A stretch of 20,333 nucleotides of DNA from contig JBGCFN010000060.1 in assembly GCA_045106935.1 (NCBI GenBank), forward strand, positions 1 to 20,333, written 5' to 3'. Numbering within the stretch: the first letter of the stretch is position 1; the number at the start of each line of letters is the position of its first letter. This document shows, piece by piece, positions 8,564 through 16,917 of the stretch. The translations under genes were made by a program, and so were the position numbers. This DNA is from UBA1858 sp045106935 (GTDB lineage: Bacteria > Pseudomonadota > Gammaproteobacteria > UBA4575). The notes beneath the pieces are model-generated. The model ran no database searches. It was not told the origin of the DNA and saw nothing but the letters and a program-made list of their open reading frames with translations.

Positions 8564-9943
8564 ATGAGTAGTGATGATTTTAGAATTGAAAAAGACAGTA
8601 TGGGTGAGTTACAAGTGCCTAAAAATGCTTTGTATGGGGCACAAACGCAACGTGCTGTGAATAATTTCCCTGTCAGCGGCTTGACGATGCCGCGAGAATT
8701 TATCAAAGCATTAGGCTTATTGAAGGCATCCTGCGCCATGGCGAATCAGGAATTGGGCTTGCTTGACCAAAATATAGCCAATGCCATTGTTGAAGCGGCT
8801 AAAAAAGTCAGTAGTGGTGAACTTGATGAGCATTTTCCTGTGGATGTTTTTCAGACAGGGTCAGGCACCAGTAGCAATATGAACACCAATGAAGTGATCT
8901 CTCATATCGCAACAGTCGATGTGCATCCGAATGATCATGTCAATATGGGGCAGAGCTCAAACGATATTATTCCAACGGCAATTCATGTCAGTGCGTGTTT
9001 GGCGATTCATGAAGAGTTATTGCCAGCATTGAAATATCTTTCAAAGACATTACGCAGTAAAGCCAAAGAAGTGGATGGTTACGTTAAAACAGGACGCACT
9101 CATCTAATGGATGCCATGCCAGTCACACTAGGCCAAGAACTAAATGCTTGGGCGACACAAATAGAAAATGGCCAAGAAAGAATAAACAATGCGTTAAAAT
9201 TCTTGCATGAGCTAGCACAGGGAGGCACCGCAGTTGGCACGGGTATTAATGCGCATCCTGATTTTGCAGAAAAGTTAGTAAAACATTTAACTTCATTGAC
9301 CGATATTCCTTTCAGTACCAAACCAGATAAATTTGAAGCGCTAAGCTCACAAGATGCGGCGGTTGAAATGAGCGGGCAATTAAAAACAGTCGCTGTCAGC
9401 ATGATGAAAATGGCGAATGATCTACGTTGGATGAATTCAGGTCCGTTAGCCGGCTTAGGTGAAATTGCATTACCTGCTTTACAACCGGGTAGTAGCATCA
9501 TGCCTGGTAAAGTCAATCCAGTAATTCCAGAAGCCACGGCCATGGTCTGTGCACAAGTCATTGGTAATGACGCGACCATTACAGTGGCGGGCCAAGCAGG
9601 TAACTTCCAGCTTAATGTCATGTTACCGGTGATTGCCTATAACCTGGTTCAAAGTATCAAGATTTTAGCCAACAGTGCACGCCTAATGGCTGATAAAGCC
9701 ATTGAAGGATTCACTGTCAACGAAGAGGCGTTAACTGATGCCTTGAGTCGAAATCCCATTCTTGTAACAGCAATCAATAGTGTGATCGGTTATGAAAAAG
9801 GTGCTGCAGTGGCCAAGAAGGCCTACGCGGAAGGGCTAACTGTGATCGAGTCCGCAATGCAGCTGACAGATCTGTCTGAAGAGGAGCTCGTCAAGTTGTT
9901 AGACCCTACACAACTGACGAAAGGTGGTATTCAAGGCCTATAG
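8564..9943 (+). CDS. fumC: Fumarate hydratase class II
   Basis: 459 residues against 467 in E. coli FumC. It interconverts fumarate and L-malate in the citric acid cycle without an iron-sulfur cluster, as a cytosolic tetramer. Visible signatures: QTGSGTSSNMN (97-107), MGQSSND (128-134), TGRTHLMDAMP with the catalytic histidine H180, and the superfamily loop GSSIMPGKVNP (309-319) with its active serine. TGRTH and the GSSIMPGKVNP spacing fit fumarase rather than aspartase; in aspartase the corresponding region differs. AGGA at 8554-8557 is six bases before the start. The gene is divergent from purB, whose product releases fumarate. About 60 bases downstream follows the EAL gene on the same strand with no clear terminator between. 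Confidence 0.95.
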   Translation: MSSDDFRIEKDSMGELQVPKNALYGAQTQRAVNNFPVSGLTMPREFIKALGLLKASCAMANQELGLLDQNIANAIVEAAKKVSSGELDEHFPVDVFQTGSGTSSNMNTNEVISHIATVDVHPNDHVNMGQSSNDIIPTAIHVSACLAIHEELLPALKYLSKTLRSKAKEVDGYVKTGRTHLMDAMPVTLGQELNAWATQIENGQERINNALKFLHELAQGGTAVGTGINAHPDFAEKLVKHLTSLTDIPFSTKPDKFEALSSQDAAVEMSGQLKTVAVSMMKMANDLRWMNSGPLAGLGEIALPALQPGSSIMPGKVNPVIPEATAMVCAQVIGNDATITVAGQAGNFQLNVMLPVIAYNLVQSIKILANSARLMADKAIEGFTVNEEALTDALSRNPILVTAINSVIGYEKGAAVAKKAYAEGLTVIESAMQLTDLSEEELVKLLDPTQLTKGGIQGL

Positions 9944-9991
9944 TTTATTTAGATTGTAGAACAATGCCGTAAATCACTGTAGTTACTTGTA

Positions 9992-9997
9992 TATAAT
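9992..9997 (+). promoter_or_regulatory. Perfect TATAAT just before the EAL gene
   Basis: A consensus -10 hexamer ends only six bases before the ATG at 10004, so transcription from it would begin at or next to the start codon. No good -35 lies upstream. It may be a real promoter giving a leaderless mRNA, or chance. Confidence 0.25.
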
Positions 9998-10003
9998 GGG
10001 TGT

Positions 10004-11617
10004 ATGCAAGTGTCTACAGTGCTCCAAATTTTATATCTGGCCTTTGTCGCTGGACTAAGTGGTTTCGCCTTTGTGCGATTGCACAAGCGTATTCCTATCA
10101 AATATGAATCGCGCATGGCAATCGGAGCGTTGCTATTTCTTGCTTTTCTTGTGTTTTTAGTCAGCGCGTTACTCTTTCTTGTGTTTGGCGTGATTTTTAT
10201 TTCGGAAATAAGTTTGGCGGTCTATACCGGCGGTGCTTTACTGATAATTTGCAGCACAATCTTTTTGCTCGCTTCCAATATTGTGGTGAAAGAGCGCGAG
10301 TATTTTAGGCAGCTTGAAAAAAGACAAACAGAACATGATTCAAGTACTGGCCTTCCGAAGTATCCTATTTTCCTTGAGCGAACCAAACGCGCCTTAGCTA
10401 AACATAGTTTAGATAGCCCTTATTACCCCGCAGTGATTGTGATTTTGATTTCTGGCTTACGCCAATTAGATCGGCGTGTAGGATTTGGTGTCTCTGACTT
10501 TGTGATTAGAACAGTGGCTCAGCGTATTCATGCCACATTGAGAACCACAGATTATGTCTCGCGATTAAATGAAAATTTATTCGCAGTGTATGTGAATGAT
10601 CTTAAGCAAAGAGAGAGTGTGCATACTATTTGTGAAAACATATTAAAAAGTATCAAAGTGCCAGTTCAAGTGGCCACAGAAAACACACCGATATTTCCTT
10701 ATATTGGTGTTGCCTATTATAAAGATCATCCCTTTGATGAAGTGCTAAAGTATGCTCAATCGGCTGCATTAGAGGCATGTGACCGCGGAATGGAAGTGAT
10801 TGTCGCGGATGCAATCACATCAGTTCAGAAAGCGGATAACGATATACTCACCGTTTTACAAAAAGGTCTTGAAGAAAGATCATTCAAGCTTTACTACCAA
10901 CCACAAGTCGCTCTAAAAGAATTAGAAGTCATCGGAGTGGAAGCACTAATCCGTATGCCTGAAGAAGAATGGTTGTCCATAGGAACAGGGGAGTTGGTTG
11001 AGCTTGCAGAAAGAAACGGGATGATCCATCAACTGGATTCACTCGTGTTTGAAATGTTATTTGAACAAGTGGATAAATGGGTAGAAAAAGATTTAAAAAT
11101 TCGTGTGGCCGTGAATATGTCCATTAAGAGTTTTAAAAATCATTCTTTACTCGATTATATTATCGAAACTTTAGAAAATAACCCGCGATATGGAAAACGA
11201 TTAAAGATTGAAATCACAGAAACAGCTAGTTTAGATGATGTGAAAGAAATGGTTGATTTCATGAAACAGGTAACACCATTTGGCGTGCTCTTCTGTATTG
11301 ATGATTTCGGAACGCAATATTCTTCCATGGAATACCTCACACGCTTGCCTGTACACGAGGTTAAAATTGATAAGAGCTTTGTGCTTAGTGCATTAAGTGA
11401 CAATGCTAACGAAAAAATTGTACGCTCAGTAATTCAACTAGCACATAGCTTAAACCTTTCTGTCACGGCAGAAGGCGTTGAGAATGAACAGATGCTAAAT
11501 TTCTTGCGCTCATGGAAGTGCGACCAAGCCCAAGGCTTTTATTTTGCACAAGCCTTGTCAGCTGAGGAATTTGAAACTTATCTTAGTGAGCAGGAAAATA
11601 AGGAAGTATCGGCTTGA
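10004..11617 (+). CDS. Membrane EAL-domain cyclic-di-GMP phosphodiesterase with degenerate GGDEF
   Basis: 537 residues. Three membrane segments (about 5-25, 40-66, 69-95) lead into a GGDEF domain (about 108-270) whose signature is NENLF at 189-193 instead of GG(D/E)EF, so cyclase activity is not expected. The EAL domain (about 283-530) keeps the residues needed for hydrolysis of cyclic-di-GMP: E313 of EALIR, N371 of VNMS, E403 of EITE, D433 and D434 of IDDFGT, K454 of VKIDKSF, E490 of AEGVE and Q510. The loop after DDFGT reads QYSS rather than GYSS, a small deviation. Likely an inner-membrane phosphodiesterase, possibly tuned by GTP bound to the inactive GGDEF. It follows fumC by 60 bases and converges with tag. 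No Shine-Dalgarno is visible before the ATG. Confidence 0.9.
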   Translation: MQVSTVLQILYLAFVAGLSGFAFVRLHKRIPIKYESRMAIGALLFLAFLVFLVSALLFLVFGVIFISEISLAVYTGGALLIICSTIFLLASNIVVKEREYFRQLEKRQTEHDSSTGLPKYPIFLERTKRALAKHSLDSPYYPAVIVILISGLRQLDRRVGFGVSDFVIRTVAQRIHATLRTTDYVSRLNENLFAVYVNDLKQRESVHTICENILKSIKVPVQVATENTPIFPYIGVAYYKDHPFDEVLKYAQSAALEACDRGMEVIVADAITSVQKADNDILTVLQKGLEERSFKLYYQPQVALKELEVIGVEALIRMPEEEWLSIGTGELVELAERNGMIHQLDSLVFEMLFEQVDKWVEKDLKIRVAVNMSIKSFKNHSLLDYIIETLENNPRYGKRLKIEITETASLDDVKEMVDFMKQVTPFGVLFCIDDFGTQYSSMEYLTRLPVHEVKIDKSFVLSALSDNANEKIVRSVIQLAHSLNLSVTAEGVENEQMLNFLRSWKCDQAQGFYFAQALSAEEFETYLSEQENKEVSA

Positions 11618-11632
11618 TGCCGCTTAAGTGTA

Positions 11633-12208
11633 TTAATTAGATAGTTGCTTGACTTCCAGATAACGAAAACAATCTGTTGTATGATCATTTATCATTCCAA
11701 TTGCTTGCATATAAGCGTAAACAATCGTTGGTCCAACAAAGTTAAAGCCACGTTTTTTTAGATCTTTGGAAATTGTGTCGGCCAGTTCTGTTTTGGCAGG
11801 TACGTTTTTCATGAGCTTCCAGCTGTTTTGAATGGGCTTGTTATTAACGAACTGCCAGATATATTTATTAAACGTCCCAAACTCTTTGCGAATTTTGATA
11901 AAAGCTTTGGCGTTTCTAATGGTTGAACGGATCTTGAGTTCATTGCGAATGATCCCAGGATTCTTGAGTAATTGTTTCACCTTGGCTTCTTCATAGGTGG
12001 CCACCATATTAAAATCAAAATTATCCATCGCTTGGCGATAAGCTTCGCGTTTTTTTAGTACAGTAATCCAGCTGAGTCCTGCTTGTGCTCCTTCCAGAAT
12101 AAGAAACTCAAAATGTTTTTTGTCACTGCGAACGGGGACACCCCATTCTTTATCGTGATATTTCACGTATAAAAGATCGTCTCCACACCACGTGCATCTT
12201 TTTTTCAT
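11633..12208 (-). CDS. tag: DNA-3-methyladenine glycosylase I
   Basis: 191 residues, similar to the 187 of E. coli Tag. It excises 3-methyladenine from alkylated DNA in base-excision repair. The zinc-binding set expected from E. coli (C4, H17, H175, C179) is all present one position later: C5, H18, H176 and C180 in NDHTTDC. The catalytic region EGAQAGLSWITVLKKRE carries E39. The family block KKRGFNFVGPTIVYAYMQAIG is complete in the C-terminal part. An extra cysteine C8 lies in the N-terminal CTWC. Only a weak AAGAAA precedes the start. It lies on the same strand as acnA, 114 bases downstream of it, and converges with the EAL gene (15 bases between stops). Confidence 0.95.
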   Translation of the reverse strand: MKKRCTWCGDDLLYVKYHDKEWGVPVRSDKKHFEFLILEGAQAGLSWITVLKKREAYRQAMDNFDFNMVATYEEAKVKQLLKNPGIIRNELKIRSTIRNAKAFIKIRKEFGTFNKYIWQFVNNKPIQNSWKLMKNVPAKTELADTISKDLKKRGFNFVGPTIVYAYMQAIGMINDHTTDCFRYLEVKQLSN

Positions 12209-12322
12209 TTCATTTTTCTTGATTAAAACTAACTATAGATAGCAAACCGTGGCGATTAACATGTTCAGTTTAAACACTGAAAATGTGGTCTAACCCCAAT
12301 AATGCGCACACATAGGTATTAG

Positions 12323-14980
12323 TTAAGAAGCTAACTGACGTAGCACATAATGTAAGATGCCGTCGTTTTGATAGTACTCGACTTCTTGTGGGGTATCGAT
12401 TCTAACTTGCGCGTCGAATTCAATGACGCTGCCGTCGTTAGCAGTTGCTGTTACCTTGACTGTTTTAGCGGTACCGTTTTGTAAACCAGTAATATCAAAA
12501 AATTCGCTGCCGGTTATTCCTAACGATTGAGCATTTTGTCCATCTTTGAACTGTAAAGGTAAAATGCCCATGCCAATTAAGTTAGAGCGGTGAATACGCT
12601 CATAGCTTTCAGTAATCACGGCTTTAACGCCTTGTAAGCGAGGACCTTTGGCAGCCCAGTCACGTGAAGAACCAGAGCCGTACTCTTTACCTGCAATAAT
12701 AATCGTGGGTATGCCTTCTTTTATGTATTGCATTGCTGCATCAAAAATAGACATTTCTTTCTCGCTAGGTAAATGGCGTGTCATGCCGCCTTCAGTGCCT
12801 GGTGCGAGTTTGTTACGTAAACGGATGTTAGCAAACGTGCCACGCATCATTACTTCATGGTTACCACGTCGTGAACCATAAGAGTTAAAGTCAGCAGGTT
12901 TAACACCTCGTTCTTGTAAGTATCGACCCGCCGGACTATCTGCTTTTATTGCTCCTGCTGGAGAAATATGGTCAGTGGTGACAGAGTCACCAAGATAAGC
13001 CAGTACACGTGCGCCATGAATATCAGGGGTATCATCAATGTTAGCGGTCATGCCTTCGAAGTAAGGTGGGTTTGCAATATAAGTGGAATCACCCCAAGCA
13101 AAGAGTTGGCTATCTTCTACCACTAATTTTGTCCAGTTAGCATCACCGGAATATAAATCAGCGTAGGACTTGGTAAACTGATCGACGGTTAAGAATTGAT
13201 TCACCGCGTCTGAGATTTCTTTTTGCGTAGGCCAAATATCTTTTAAGTAAATATCCTTGCCATCATCAGTGGTGGTTAAAGGTTCGTTGTAAACATCAAT
13301 GTCCATGCGTCCAGCAATGGCGTACGCTACCACGAGCGGCGGCGAAGCCAAGTAGTTCATGCGAACATCCGCGTGAACACGACCTTCAAAATTCCGATTA
13401 CCAGAGAGTACGGAAACTGCAGTTAAGTCATTCGCGTGAATCGCTTTAGACACAGGTTCGGGCAATGGACCAGAGTTGCCGATACAAGTGGTACAGCCGT
13501 AACCAACGACATGGAAGCCCAATTTTTCTAAGTCATCAAGTAAGCCGGCGCTTTTTAAGTAGCCCGTGACTACGAGCGAACCCGGGGCGAGAGAAGTTTT
13601 TACCCATGGTTTGACGGTCGCGCCTAGTGCAGCGGCTTTTTTCGCGACTAAGCCTGCACCTAACATAACGCTTGGATTAGAAGTATTAGTGCATGAGGTA
13701 ATCGCACAGATAACGACTGAGCCGTCTTTAACGTCAAACGTCTCGCCTTTGTATTCAACATTTGCTGGGCCTTTAGAGTTTGCCTTGCGTAGTTTTGAAA
13801 GTGCGTCAAAGGCGTCGAGATACATCGCTTTTGAGTCAGTCAAAGGCACGCGATCCTGTGGACGTTTAGGGCCAGCAAGACTCGGCACCACCGTGCTTAA
13901 GTCTAATGATAATGCTTCACTGTAATCCGTCTTCACCGATTCATCACGCCACATGCCTTGAGCTTTTGCGTAGGTTTCAACGAGTGCGACCTGATCTACA
14001 TCTCGGGCAGTTAATTCTAAGTAGTTGATAGTTTCCTGGTCGATAGGGAAGATGCCACATGTCGCGCCGTACTCAGGTGCCATATTAGCGATGGTAGCTC
14101 GATCACCCAAAGGTAATGTGGCAAGACCGCTACCGTGGAATTCGACAAACTTACCCACCACACCATGTTCGCGCAGCATGTCAACAACCGTCAGCACGAG
14201 GTCAGTCGCAGTTGAGCCTTCTGCTAGTTGGCCCGTGAGTTCAAACCCAACTACTTTAGGTATTAACATAGAGATTGGCTGACCTAACATGGACGCTTCA
14301 GCTTCAATGCCACCAACTCCCCAACCAAGCACGCCAACACCATTAATCATTGTGGTGTGTGAATCAGTACCGACAACTGTGTCTGGAAAAGCTTGCGTGA
14401 CGCTCCTCTTATCTTGTGCGAAAACGACCCGCGCTAAGTATTCGAGATTTATCTGATGCACAATGCCAGTGTCTGGTGGCACAACTTTAAAGTTTGAAAA
14501 TGCTTTTTGTCCCCACTTCAAAAAATTGTAGCGCTCTTTGTTGCGTGAGAATTCTAACTTCGCATTGATATCCATGGCATTGGCTGTGCCATATTCATCA
14601 ATCTGTAATGAGTGATCAATGACTAGCTCAGCAGGTTGTAGAGGGTTGATCATCTCTGGGTCGCCGCCCAGGCTTTTCATCGCGTCACGCATGGCGGCTA
14701 AATCAACAACCGCAGGAACGCCGGTGAAATCTTGGAGTAGTACGCGTGAAGGGCGGAAAGCTATTTCTGTCGACGGGGCCGCGTGAGCATCCCAATCCAC
14801 AATCGCTTCAATATCACTTTTTTCAACTGTTTTTCCATCTTCGTGACGTAAAAGATTCTCAAGCAAAATTTTCATTGAGAAAGGTAGGCGCTCGGTGCCT
14901 GCAATGCGAGTGAGTTGGAATATCTCATACGCTTGACCGTTTACATCTAGCGTTGTTTTTGTATCAAAACTATTGCTCAT
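12323..14980 (-). CDS. acnA: Aconitate hydratase A
   Basis: 885 residues, within the usual 880-900 of AcnA/IRP-type aconitases. It isomerises citrate to isocitrate through cis-aconitate in the cytosol using a 4Fe-4S cluster. The three cluster ligands are C430 (ITSCTN), C496 and C499 (GYGCTTCIGNSGPL). TDSHTTMINGVGVLGWGVGG (205-224), the IRP/AcnA family block, and the C-terminal swivel-domain GSGSSRDWAAKGP are intact. Domain order 1-3 then 4 (swivel) is that of AcnA, unlike AcnB. AGGA about seven bases upstream supports the start. It is divergent from the GAPDH gene across 384 bases and leads towards tag on the same strand. Confidence 0.97.
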   Translation of the reverse strand: MSNSFDTKTTLDVNGQAYEIFQLTRIAGTERLPFSMKILLENLLRHEDGKTVEKSDIEAIVDWDAHAAPSTEIAFRPSRVLLQDFTGVPAVVDLAAMRDAMKSLGGDPEMINPLQPAELVIDHSLQIDEYGTANAMDINAKLEFSRNKERYNFLKWGQKAFSNFKVVPPDTGIVHQINLEYLARVVFAQDKRSVTQAFPDTVVGTDSHTTMINGVGVLGWGVGGIEAEASMLGQPISMLIPKVVGFELTGQLAEGSTATDLVLTVVDMLREHGVVGKFVEFHGSGLATLPLGDRATIANMAPEYGATCGIFPIDQETINYLELTARDVDQVALVETYAKAQGMWRDESVKTDYSEALSLDLSTVVPSLAGPKRPQDRVPLTDSKAMYLDAFDALSKLRKANSKGPANVEYKGETFDVKDGSVVICAITSCTNTSNPSVMLGAGLVAKKAAALGATVKPWVKTSLAPGSLVVTGYLKSAGLLDDLEKLGFHVVGYGCTTCIGNSGPLPEPVSKAIHANDLTAVSVLSGNRNFEGRVHADVRMNYLASPPLVVAYAIAGRMDIDVYNEPLTTTDDGKDIYLKDIWPTQKEISDAVNQFLTVDQFTKSYADLYSGDANWTKLVVEDSQLFAWGDSTYIANPPYFEGMTANIDDTPDIHGARVLAYLGDSVTTDHISPAGAIKADSPAGRYLQERGVKPADFNSYGSRRGNHEVMMRGTFANIRLRNKLAPGTEGGMTRHLPSEKEMSIFDAAMQYIKEGIPTIIIAGKEYGSGSSRDWAAKGPRLQGVKAVITESYERIHRSNLIGMGILPLQFKDGQNAQSLGITGSEFFDITGLQNGTAKTVKVTATANDGSVIEFDAQVRIDTPQEVEYYQNDGILHYVLRQLAS

Positions 14981-15364
14981 GATGGATCCTTTAAGATGAA
15001 GATAGAGTTAGATTGAATTCAAATTTATTACTCGTTTAGTCAGTAAAACTATTTCTGCTGGTGTTTAGCATAGCGGTTCAAATCTCAATTGAACGATGGT
15101 GAGTGAATTTTAACTGACATTGCCATAACCGCATAGGCGGAAATCCAGACCATTTCTAAGCAAACCTGAGGTAATTAATTGAGGATTTTCTCCCCCTAAT
15201 GGGCAGGTTATAGGGTATATCGGAGACCTAATTCAATAAAATCGCAGATAGAGCTGTTCTTTAAATTGCGAACCCTATAAAATTTCGGCCCGTTATAAAC
15301 GCCTATCAATGGTGTTTGGGAAACAGGCTATCCTTTAATCAATCAAACCAAGGCTTAAAGCTTC
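14981..15364. other. Divergent acnA/gap intergenic region
   Basis: These 384 bases contain no ORF I would defend and no RNA gene I recognise. They must carry the promoters of both divergent genes. On the plus strand TATAAA at 15276-15281 and TATAAA at 15294-15299 are possible -10 elements for gap, neither with a good -35. A small hairpin CCGC-ATAG-GCGG lies at 15129-15140. AGGA close to 14990 serves acnA, and AAGG at 15350-15353 may serve gap. Confidence 0.5.
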
Positions 15365-16813
15365 ATGACACAGCTTCTCGAAGAAAAATACCAGACCAGC
15401 TGGCAAGAGCGCCAGACTTTTGCAGAAACAATGCAGCCAATTATCGGGCAGCTATTTAGGAATAAAGGCATTGTAATTTCCATTTACGGTAAGCCACTAG
15501 TCAATGCTTCTGCGATCGACATTATCAAAGCGCATAAAGCCGTAAAATTACACGAAGAAAGAAAACTCCGCTTGCGTGAGAGCCTCCCATTTATAAAAGC
15601 CTTAAGTGAAATGGACCTTGCGCCAGCAAGCGTAGATGTTGGGAAATTAGCTTATCGTTATATGAGTCTTGATCAAGACAACGGGCTATCAATAGAACAG
15701 TTCCTAGAAAAGGAATTGGAAACCATTAAAAAAACCGGTGATATTGAAAATAGAAAAGATGTTGTTTTATATGGGTTTGGTCGAATAGGGCGCTTACTTG
15801 CACGATTATTGATTGAACGAGCCGGACCCAGTTCCTTATTGAATTTACGCGCAATCGTGGTTCGTCCTGGTAAAGAAGGTGATCTGGAAAAACGTGCGAG
15901 CCTGTTAAGGCGTGACTCAGTACACGGCGCATTTAATGGCAGCATTTCTGTCGATAAAGAAAATAATGTGATTAAGGCAAATGGGGCGTTTATCAAAGTT
16001 ATCTACGCCAAGTCTCCTGCTGATATTGATTACACTGCCTACGGAATAAATGATGCATTAGTGGTGGATAACACCGGCATTTGGTCTGATGAAGAAGGAC
16101 TGGGTCAGCATTTGCAATCAAAAGGTGTAGACAAAGTTTTGCTGACAGCACCTGCAAAAGGCAATATAAAAAATATTGTTTACGGTGTTAATCAAGACAT
16201 GATTGCAATGGAAGATAAAATTGTGTCGGCGGCCAGTTGCACTACCAATGCCATTACCCCAGTTTTAAAGGCTATCAATGATAAATTTGGAATACGTAAT
16301 GGGCATATTGAAACAGTGCACGCTTACACCAACGATCAAAACTTGATTGATAATTACCACAAAGCGCCTCGTCGAGGTCGTAGTGCGCCTTTAAACCTGG
16401 TGATTAGTACAACCGGTGCAGCGAAGGCCGTGGCCAAAGCTTTGCCTGAACTAGCGGGGCTGTTAACAGGTAACGCCATTCGCGTACCAACACCGAATGT
16501 CTCGATGGCGATCATGAATCTGAATTTAAATACGAGTACAGATAAAGAAGCACTGAACGATTATGTTCGCCAAATGGCACTCAATTCAGAATTACAAAAT
16601 CAAATCGATTACACAGCATCTAAGGAAATAGTATCGACTGATTTAGTTGGGTCTCGTCATGCTGGTGTACTTGACTCACAAGCAACGATTGTGGATGGCG
16701 ATCGAGCAGTGCTGTACGTTTGGTACGATAATGAATTTGGATACAGTTGCCAGGTCATTCGTGTGATGCATGAAATGTCTGATTTACATGTGCCTACTTT
16801 ACCCATTACCTGA
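15365..16813 (+). CDS. Long-form glyceraldehyde-3-phosphate dehydrogenase
   Basis: 482 residues, about 145 more than classical GAPDH. The extra length is an N-terminal region (1-130), helical and charged, with no motif I know. The dehydrogenase proper follows: nucleotide-binding GFGRIGR (137-143), the DSVHGAF block (184-190), catalytic cysteine C292 in AASCTTNAITP, catalytic histidine H319 in VHAYTNDQNLID, RRGRSAPLN, and the C-terminal WYDNEFGYS. It should oxidise glyceraldehyde-3-phosphate with phosphate and an NAD-type cofactor. The segment after the second strand reads VVRPGKEG rather than the usual NDLxD, so cofactor choice (NAD or NADP) is uncertain. Such long forms occur in several gammaproteobacteria beside a normal GapA. 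The gene is divergent from acnA and ends before a pair of REP-like hairpins shared with truD. Confidence 0.9.
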   Translation: MTQLLEEKYQTSWQERQTFAETMQPIIGQLFRNKGIVISIYGKPLVNASAIDIIKAHKAVKLHEERKLRLRESLPFIKALSEMDLAPASVDVGKLAYRYMSLDQDNGLSIEQFLEKELETIKKTGDIENRKDVVLYGFGRIGRLLARLLIERAGPSSLLNLRAIVVRPGKEGDLEKRASLLRRDSVHGAFNGSISVDKENNVIKANGAFIKVIYAKSPADIDYTAYGINDALVVDNTGIWSDEEGLGQHLQSKGVDKVLLTAPAKGNIKNIVYGVNQDMIAMEDKIVSAASCTTNAITPVLKAINDKFGIRNGHIETVHAYTNDQNLIDNYHKAPRRGRSAPLNLVISTTGAAKAVAKALPELAGLLTGNAIRVPTPNVSMAIMNLNLNTSTDKEALNDYVRQMALNSELQNQIDYTASKEIVSTDLVGSRHAGVLDSQATIVDGDRAVLYVWYDNEFGYSCQVIRVMHEMSDLHVPTLPIT

Positions 16814-16820
16814 AGATAGT

Positions 16821-16847
16821 AATAAAAGGGGTCAGTACCCTTTAATT
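16821..16847 (+). repeat. REP-like hairpin unit 1
   Basis: A 27-base element of arms AATAAAAGGG and CCCTTTAATT (nine of ten pairs) with loop GTCAGTA. It is the same element as units 2 and 3, in the opposite orientation. It starts 8 bases after the GAPDH stop codon. Confidence 0.8.
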
Positions 16848-16910
16848 AAAGTATAAGTTAGATCTAAGAAGCTAAAGGGTGCTGACCCCTTTAGCACTGT
16901 TCATTTTTTT
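16825..16910. terminator. Probable bidirectional terminator between gap and truD
   Basis: Units 1 and 2 are also complementary to each other: 16825-16843 pairs with 16874-16892 over 19 bases with only one G-U. The RNA of either gene could thus form a long stem. On the plus strand a T-rich run follows from 16901 (seven T then a mixed T/A tract). On the minus strand the sequence after the stem is CCTTTTATTACT. The two genes are convergent here, so a shared terminator is expected. Confidence 0.55.
16871..16895 (-). repeat. REP-like hairpin unit 2
   Basis: A 25-base element of perfect 9-bp arms GCTAAAGGG and CCCTTTAGC with loop TGCTGAC. Its reverse complement matches unit 1 closely. Together they form an inverted pair separated by 23 bases. 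Confidence 0.8.
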
Positions 16911-16917
16911 ATTATTT

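Noticed and set aside
9100..9621. 173-codon open frame antisense to fumC, and similar long antisense frames within acnA, purB and truD
   Set aside because: They lie wholly within well-supported conserved genes and read as composition-driven shadows.
12261..12284. Inverted repeat TTCAGT/ACTGAA downstream of acnA as a terminator
   Set aside because: The stem is only 6 bp with low GC, and no T-run follows on the acnA strand.
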